The notes under the pieces: generated by a model | Seen by the model: only the letters and a program-made list of their open reading frames with translations | Databases searched by the model: none | What the model was told of the DNA's origin: nothing | NCBI RefSeq assembly: GCF_001456355.1 | Contig: NZ_CP010271.1 | Coordinates: forward strand, 1,364,001-1,428,000 | DNA: 64,000 nt | DNA from: Mycobacteroides saopaulense | Lineage (GTDB): Bacteria; Actinomycetota; Actinomycetes; Mycobacteriales; Mycobacteriaceae | Reading direction: 5' to 3' | In this document: positions 59,804 to 64,000 of the stretch, one piece after another | Layout of the letters: the number at the start of each line of letters is the position of its first letter | Position numbering within the stretch: the first letter of the stretch is position 1 | Position numbers and translations under genes: made by a program

Positions 59804-60805
59804 GTGCGCATCGTGGACAGAGCGTGGCCCAGATCTGTCGGCGTCGATGCCGCAGAGCTTGCGGAATTGGAGTTTTTCGCAGGCAGCGCGGTCGACGCGC
59901 TTAAGCCGCTGGCCGAGTTGCTGTCGCCACTGGACGCGGCCGCCGGGGATGTACTCATGCGTCAGCGCGAGCCGGCCGACTGGTTCTTGCTCCTCGGCTC
60001 AGGCGGAGGCGAGATCCGTCATGCGGGAGAAGACGGGGAGTCGGTCGTCGCACATCTGAGACCCGGCACGGTGGTTGGCGAGATCGCGCTTCTGCGTGGG
60101 ACTGCCCGGTCGGCGACCGTCGTGGCGACCGAGCCATTGCGGGGCTGGGCCGGCGGGTGGGATGCGTTCACCGCCATGCTCGAAATCCCCGGTGCGTCAG
60201 AGGCGTTGGTCTGGACCGCGCGTCAGCGGCTGGCCACGTTCGTGACCCCTATTCCGGTGCGGCTGCGTGACGGCACCGAGTTCCACCTGCGGCCCCTTCT
60301 TCCCGGCGACAGGCAGCGCCTGGCAAGGCTCTCGCCGCGTACGGTCTATCGCCGGTTCCTGGGAGTTCCCAGTAAGCGGATGATCACCTATCTGTTTGAG
60401 CTCGACTACCTCGACCACTTCGCGTGGGCACTTACCGACGGAGCCGACGGCCTCGTTGTGGCCGATGCTCGATTCATCCGGCACGTCGACGAACCCGACA
60501 GTGCCGAGTTGGCCTTCACGGTTGGCGATGACTACCAGGGCCGGGGGATCGGAACACTACTGATGGAGGCGTTGGCGGTGTCTGCTCGTGCCGACGGCGT
60601 ACGTCGATTTACGGCGTCGGTGTTGGCCGACAACTACGCGATGCGCAACATTCTGAATCGGTACGGCGTGCGCTGGGCATCGGATGGACCGGGCGTCGTC
60701 GTCACCGCACTCGATGTTCCGCACGTACGGGAGCTGAGTCTTTCTTCGGAGGTGTCCCGAAGGGTTCGTATCGCCACGCGGCAGGTGATTCAGGCGTTGT
60801 GCTGA
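59804..60805 (+). CDS. pat: cAMP-regulated protein lysine acetyltransferase (Pat/KatMt, Rv0998-like)
   Basis: This 333-residue protein has an N-terminal cyclic-nucleotide-binding domain with the phosphate cassette GEIALLRGTARSATV (about 92-106; Glu93, Arg102) and a C-terminal GNAT domain with acetyl-CoA loop YQGRGIGTLL (about 244-253) and a Glu at 235 (AELAFTV) at the catalytic position. In M. tuberculosis Pat, cAMP relieves autoinhibition and the enzyme acetylates acyl-CoA synthetases. Length equals Rv0998. The linker where Rv0998 has its lid His173 is about four residues shorter here and has no His (DRQRLARLSPRTVYRRF). Confidence 0.93.
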   Translation: MRIVDRAWPRSVGVDAAELAELEFFAGSAVDALKPLAELLSPLDAAAGDVLMRQREPADWFLLLGSGGGEIRHAGEDGESVVAHLRPGTVVGEIALLRGTARSATVVATEPLRGWAGGWDAFTAMLEIPGASEALVWTARQRLATFVTPIPVRLRDGTEFHLRPLLPGDRQRLARLSPRTVYRRFLGVPSKRMITYLFELDYLDHFAWALTDGADGLVVADARFIRHVDEPDSAELAFTVGDDYQGRGIGTLLMEALAVSARADGVRRFTASVLADNYAMRNILNRYGVRWASDGPGVVVTALDVPHVRELSLSSEVSRRVRIATRQVIQALC

Positions 60806-60891
60806 TGAGCGGGAAGTGCAGGACTGGCTTAGGACGTCCTTGAGATCAGTCGAGTGCTGTATGAATAGGTTGAAGTCGCAAGGGGGCCAAG

Positions 60892-60981
60892 GTGGCGCCT
60901 GCGTTCAACTTCAAGAGTCATCCCAATACCGACGATGCAGAGGCACTTTGTCGCGAGCTTCACTGGGGTACAACTCTTTGA
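60892..60981 (+). CDS. 29-codon frame at the edge of the low-GC segment
   Basis: GTG 60892 with AGGGGG nine bases upstream opens a 29-codon frame (MAPAFNFKSHPNTDDAEALC ...) ending at 60981. The codons resemble those of the chromosome rather than the low-GC segment that follows. It overlaps the convergent lipoprotein stop by 22 bases. It may be the beginning of a gene cut off when that segment was inserted, or a chance frame. Confidence 0.25.
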   Translation: MAPAFNFKSHPNTDDAEALCRELHWGTTL

Positions 60982-62051
60982 GCTAGATATTCAGCGTTGC
61001 TTACGAGCGTGTTCTGATTATCTCCGTGGATGATGACCAGGTCGTTGCTCTTTGCCTTATTTGGCACTAAGCGAACAGAGTTGCCATCAGACAAGGTGAT
61101 TTGTTGCAGCACGGAACCAGGTTCGACTTGAGTCCAATTCTCTCCTTCCAGTTTCCAGCTGCTCGGTTTGTACCATTCATCGGACTGACCTGCATCAAAG
61201 CATTCTCTGCTGGAGTAGCTCATCATAAGTAAGTCGGATGCTGACCACCACAGTCTTGTAATGGACGATCGTATATCTGGTTTAGGGTTGGGAAGATCGA
61301 GATATTTAATATCGCGTGCCTTTATATCAATTTTTCCGACGATACTATTTGCGCACTGGCGAGCGTAGTTTCCGAACGCCGCATACTGGCCGTCAGGGCT
61401 GAATTGCGCAGAACCCACCGGGACATCGGTTTTCGCAGAACCAATCGTACGCACATCTTCTGATCCTTCAGCCAGATAGATTCGACTTGACCCTGGCGTC
61501 AGCCCGTTCTCCAACCGGGAAAACAGAAAAGTGGAACCATGCGCGGCTATAAGGCGGGGGATGGATGATGGAGCCCCGGCGGGAAGGGGAGGAAAGACGA
61601 CTGTACGCAGCTTAACCGGGGATGGTGGTGAGGCAGCGAGATCGAGGCTCATTAATTGGTTAGGAGCCTCGAACCAAACTACCGTATTTCCCGCCCCTGC
61701 CTTTACCTCCGATGAGGCAATTGGCAGGTGCCTGACCTCTTGATTTTCAATATTTACAGCTACGAGCTCGTAGGGCGATGCGCTTGCTTTCGAGACCGTG
61801 TAGACGAAATCTCCACTCTGAGTGAATGCCAGTGAATCTCCAATGGGATTTGTGGGCACTCGAAATGTGACCTTAGTCCCTTTTATTAATCCGATTTCAT
61901 CTCTACTGGAGTACGCTAATTCGTCCGATACTCGAACGGAGCTTACTGGCGGGGATGGCTGTTCGCATGCCGAGATTGTGCTGGCTGAGATTACCAATGT
62001 GACAAGTAATGCAAGTGGGTTGAGCGCTCGCACGAAAGATTCTCTTCTCAT
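60960..62051 (-). CDS. Low-GC lipoprotein, probable beta-propeller
   Basis: ATG 62051 (MRRESFVRALN) gives 363 residues with a lipobox SAC (Cys near 27 in STISACEQ). The mature part shows repeated strand patterns and one PD40/TolB-like blade (AQFSPDGQYAAF, about 225), so a six- or seven-bladed propeller is likely. Base composition is clearly lower in GC and codon use (for example ATA, TTA) differs from the neighbouring genes. Ten bases downstream of the GH19-like gene on the same strand, so probably co-transcribed. No function known. Confidence 0.78.
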   Translation of the reverse strand: MRRESFVRALNPLALLVTLVISASTISACEQPSPPVSSVRVSDELAYSSRDEIGLIKGTKVTFRVPTNPIGDSLAFTQSGDFVYTVSKASASPYELVAVNIENQEVRHLPIASSEVKAGAGNTVVWFEAPNQLMSLDLAASPPSPVKLRTVVFPPLPAGAPSSIPRLIAAHGSTFLFSRLENGLTPGSSRIYLAEGSEDVRTIGSAKTDVPVGSAQFSPDGQYAAFGNYARQCANSIVGKIDIKARDIKYLDLPNPKPDIRSSITRLWWSASDLLMMSYSSRECFDAGQSDEWYKPSSWKLEGENWTQVEPGSVLQQITLSDGNSVRLVPNKAKSNDLVIIHGDNQNTLVSNAEYLAQRVVPQ

Positions 62052-62061
62052 GGGATTTGGC

Positions 62062-63498
62062 TCAGCATCGCGGGGTGAGGTAATCGTACGCCTTTTCGAA
62101 CGCATCTCGCCGTACCGCCTGTCCGGTCTGCCCGCCATTAATCTGTTGTGTGATCTTGTCAAAGTTTTCCCAGTCGGTGCTAGATTGTACCTGATCTGCG
62201 AGGTAGTTCCCATTCGTGTGTTGGGCGTTAATGTATTTATCGCCTTGCTTTGCACTACCGGCACCGCCATCGGTGAAGAACCATCCTGCCACGCGCATTA
62301 TTGCATGCATGTTTGTCGGATTGCTCAAATAGTCAGGGTTGCTTTCAAACGTACCCGGTGCGAGGTTCAAGAGCTGATCGAAAGCTTGATCTGCATTTCG
62401 ATAGTTTCCCCGGCCCGTCAGTTGCATCGTCCCGTGGCCGCGATACTTGAAGCCATCGCCAGAAGCTACGTCGCCATTTCCATTTGAGTTGGCATAGTTA
62501 GTGTTGAAATAGTCTTGTTCAGCAGCACTACCCTCAGGGTATGGTGAACCTTCAGTGAGATCAGCAAAGGCGGGTCCCACTTCAGCTCGAATCTGTGCCA
62601 AGAACGCGGAAATCCGTGAGACCGAATTTATCTCATAGACCCGCATCGCTATCTGCACCGGCGTAGAGACAGATCGGAGCGTTTCGTCGCTGATTTTCGG
62701 ATAGACCGTACGCATCAGACCGTCGATTCCATAGTCGCTATGGCAAGGCTCGTTTGATTGCCTACTTGGTGTCTGCGCGGGCGTTTCTGGTGATTGTTTT
62801 TGTGGTCCTGTTTGTTGGGGTGCGCAGTTGCATTGGAATGCGGGGCTGAATTTGCGGCTTGGTTGTTGGAAGGTGTTTCCGGTGCCGCCGAGGGAGGAGG
62901 CGATGAAGCTGCGGAGTTGTTCGAAGATGCCGTAGTACTGGGCTTGTTGTTCGCATTTTTGTTGGAGTTCGCGGTCTTGCTGGTCTTGTTGGTTGTTTTG
63001 GTTGGGTTGTGGGGTTTGGGTGGGTTGTTGGTTGCCTTGTTGGGGTTGTTGCCCTTGTTGTGGTGTTTGGTAGTCGGGGTTGGTTTTGCCGGGTCCCTGG
63101 GTGTAGGGGGTGGCGGTTTGGTAGTCGGGGATTTGGGTGCCGTGTTGGGGTTGTTGGCCCTGTTGGCCCTGTTGGCTGCTTTGGCTGGTGCCTTGTTGGG
63201 GTGCGCCTTGGGTGCCGGTGTTGTAGATGGAGATGCCCGAGTTTTGGTCCAGGGGTGGCTGGTTGATGCCGCCCTGGTAGTCGGGTTGTTGGGGTGGTAG
63301 GCCGGGTGGCTGGAATTGGCTGCCGTTCATACCGCCGTCGCCGGGGCCGCCGGTGGGGCCGGTGGGGTCGGCTGCTGCGGTCTGGACGGTGGAGAACCCG
63401 CTGCCGGCTGTGGTGTGGTCGCTAGCGATCTTGGCGCCGCTGATGGCGAGGGCGGTGATGGCCACGACTGCTGATGTGCGACGCAAACCTGGCGACAT
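62062..63498 (-). CDS. Secreted GH19-like (chitinase/lysozyme) protein with Gln/Pro-rich region
   Basis: ATG 63498 (MSPGLRRTSAVVAITALAISG) gives 478 residues. Signal peptide or anchor (about 8-25), a Gly/Pro/Gln low-complexity region (about 40-185) with many QQGQQ and QPQQG units, a Cys-containing middle (about 185-245) and a C-terminal GH19-type domain (about 250-478). The latter has FLAQIRAEVGP with the candidate acid Glu, GFKYRGHGTMQLTGRGNY and a final Cys. GH19 members cut chitin or peptidoglycan glycan strands. In-frame codons upstream to 63540 lack support. Lower GC in the 3' half suggests acquisition. Confidence 0.82.
   Translation of the reverse strand: MSPGLRRTSAVVAITALAISGAKIASDHTTAGSGFSTVQTAAADPTGPTGGPGDGGMNGSQFQPPGLPPQQPDYQGGINQPPLDQNSGISIYNTGTQGAPQQGTSQSSQQGQQGQQPQHGTQIPDYQTATPYTQGPGKTNPDYQTPQQGQQPQQGNQQPTQTPQPNQNNQQDQQDRELQQKCEQQAQYYGIFEQLRSFIASSLGGTGNTFQQPSRKFSPAFQCNCAPQQTGPQKQSPETPAQTPSRQSNEPCHSDYGIDGLMRTVYPKISDETLRSVSTPVQIAMRVYEINSVSRISAFLAQIRAEVGPAFADLTEGSPYPEGSAAEQDYFNTNYANSNGNGDVASGDGFKYRGHGTMQLTGRGNYRNADQAFDQLLNLAPGTFESNPDYLSNPTNMHAIMRVAGWFFTDGGAGSAKQGDKYINAQHTNGNYLADQVQSSTDWENFDKITQQINGGQTGQAVRRDAFEKAYDYLTPRC
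63004..63024 (+). other. Potential G-quadruplex motif inside the GH19-like gene
   Basis: GGG-TTGT-GGGG-TTT-GGG-T-GGG on the plus strand has four G-runs with loops of 1-4 bases, a canonical quadruplex pattern. It lies in the template strand of the Gln/Pro-rich region, within about 300 bases of strongly G/T-biased plus-strand sequence. Confidence 0.6.
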
Positions 63499-63919
63499 GT
63501 GCCACCGATCTTTGATTACCACCCGAAGAAGCCCTCCCACTCACGCCACACACCATCGGATATGTAGCTGACTGCCAGCATCATGACAGAACACACCAGA
63601 ACATGTCCACATATCTAGAGCATCAACGTGTTTGCTGATAATGCCCACTAGGCGCCATGGCGATGCGGCAGCCGGAGATGACCGCTTCTCACCTGGCAAT
63701 ACCTTGGATCCATGTCGAGCGCTCGGGCTGCGTGAGTCGAAAGTCTGGCTTAGCTACCTCTACGCACCGGCCACCGCTTGGTGCTTCAGCTATCTGCTCT
63801 GTGGTCGGGTGCGCCGGAGTGTGGGATTGTCTGCAGCTTCCGCCTAGCTGAAGGGCGGATAAGGGGGCATGTCACTGACGTTTGTGTATGAAATCTGCCC
63901 CCACCTGCGAAAAAACTTG
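63499..63919. other. Intergenic region between GH19-like gene and tRNA-Arg
   Basis: No supported gene; short frames at 63632-63851 have no ribosome-binding site or family. It should hold the promoter of the GH19-like gene on the minus strand. On the minus strand a T6 run directly follows tRNA-Arg, and an imperfect terminator-like pair GGGGGCA/TGCCCCC spans 63863-63902 with a long loop. Confidence 0.4.
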
Positions 63920-63993
63920 CGCCCCCGGCAGGAATCGAACCTGCGACCTAGGGATTAGAAGGCCCTTGCTCTATCCAACTGAGCTACGGAGGC
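63920..63993 (-). tRNA. tRNA-Arg (anticodon TCT)
   Basis: Minus strand: acceptor GCCTCCG/CGGGGGC (one G-T pair), D arm GCTC/GAGC, anticodon loop CTTCTAA (anticodon TCT), T arm GCAGG-TTCGATT-CCTGC, discriminator G. CCA is not encoded. The anticodon stem AGGGC/TCCCT has a C-T mismatch next to the loop. Reads AGA. It borders the low-GC segment on its 3' side. Confidence 0.95.
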
Positions 63994-64000
63994 ATGTGGC

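Noticed and set aside
60806..60960. Attachment-site duplicate of the tRNA-Arg 3' end
   Set aside because: No stretch matching the tRNA T arm and acceptor end could be found at the left border of the low-GC segment.
62930..63230. Possible CRISPR-like or tandem-repeat array
   Set aside because: The short repeats are codon-level Gln/Pro repeats within a coding frame, with no constant spacer length.
62794..63300. Gly/Val/Leu-rich forward frames opposite the GH19-like gene
   Set aside because: They translate the reverse complement of the Gln/Pro repeats (giving Leu/Val/Gly) and have no start signal.
63632..63851. Two overlapping frames of 64-71 codons before tRNA-Arg
   Set aside because: No ribosome-binding site, no recognisable domain, and two frames are equally open.

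Overview
This window is a high-GC actinobacterial chromosome segment, almost certainly from a mycobacterium and probably a rapid grower of the Mycobacteroides abscessus-chelonae type. The grounds are a single-chain FAS-I next to acpS, a LdtMt2-type L,D-transpeptidase lipoprotein, an MmpL transporter, DUF732 secreted proteins, an F420-type oxidoreductase, a Stf0 sulfotransferase and a cAMP-gated Pat acetyltransferase. The species is inference from gene content and order.

Layout. Positions 1-14,170 hold a Tat-exported DUF1906 protein, fas and acpS, then a Nudix hydrolase, an MFS exporter, bcp and a DUF3618 gene. Apart from the Nudix/MFS pair this matches the M. tuberculosis Rv2525c-Rv2520c neighbourhood. 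Positions 14,200-28,000 are an accessory block: a tandem pair of paralogous membrane proteins behind an apparently leaderless promoter, a methyltransferase/TetR pair, an MmpL divergent from a two-component system, a DUF1003 plus PRC/MgtE-N/CBS pair, and a TetR-controlled SDR plus Baeyer-Villiger monooxygenase operon. Conserved order returns at 28,093-39,100: tRNA-Lys, ldtMt2, a DivIVA-like protein, tRNA-His, orn, a HerA-like ATPase, an SDR, an MFS protein and an MmpS-like protein (as Rv2518c...Rv2507), interrupted by a lone ATPase and an AurF-like oxygenase with its TetR.

Positions 39,237-54,087 carry dctA, a KimA-like potassium transporter and a compact sulfation cluster: cysD, cysNC and a Stf0-type sulfotransferase overlap start-to-stop, with a type I sulfatase directly upstream. 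Together they could make APS, then PAPS, attach sulfate to an acceptor, and remove or edit it. Next come an AAA ATPase, small secreted proteins, tex and a lipoprotein. Positions 54,094-60,805 are a redox and regulation stretch: a carotenoid-type membrane protein, TetR, SDR/XRE pair, aldo/keto reductase plus LLM oxidoreductase, and a Pat-type lysine acetyltransferase whose autoinhibitory lid looks shortened.

From about 60,890 to the tRNA-Arg gene at 63,920 the base composition drops. This part contains a propeller-type lipoprotein and a GH19-like secreted muralytic or chitinolytic enzyme with a Gln/Pro-rich region, and it looks like a small tRNA-flanked accessory island.

Regulation visible in the sequence is mostly local: perfect or near-perfect inverted repeats lie between most divergent regulator/target pairs, and strong hairpins separate several convergent genes. 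No CRISPR array, insertion sequence, prophage or rRNA gene was seen.
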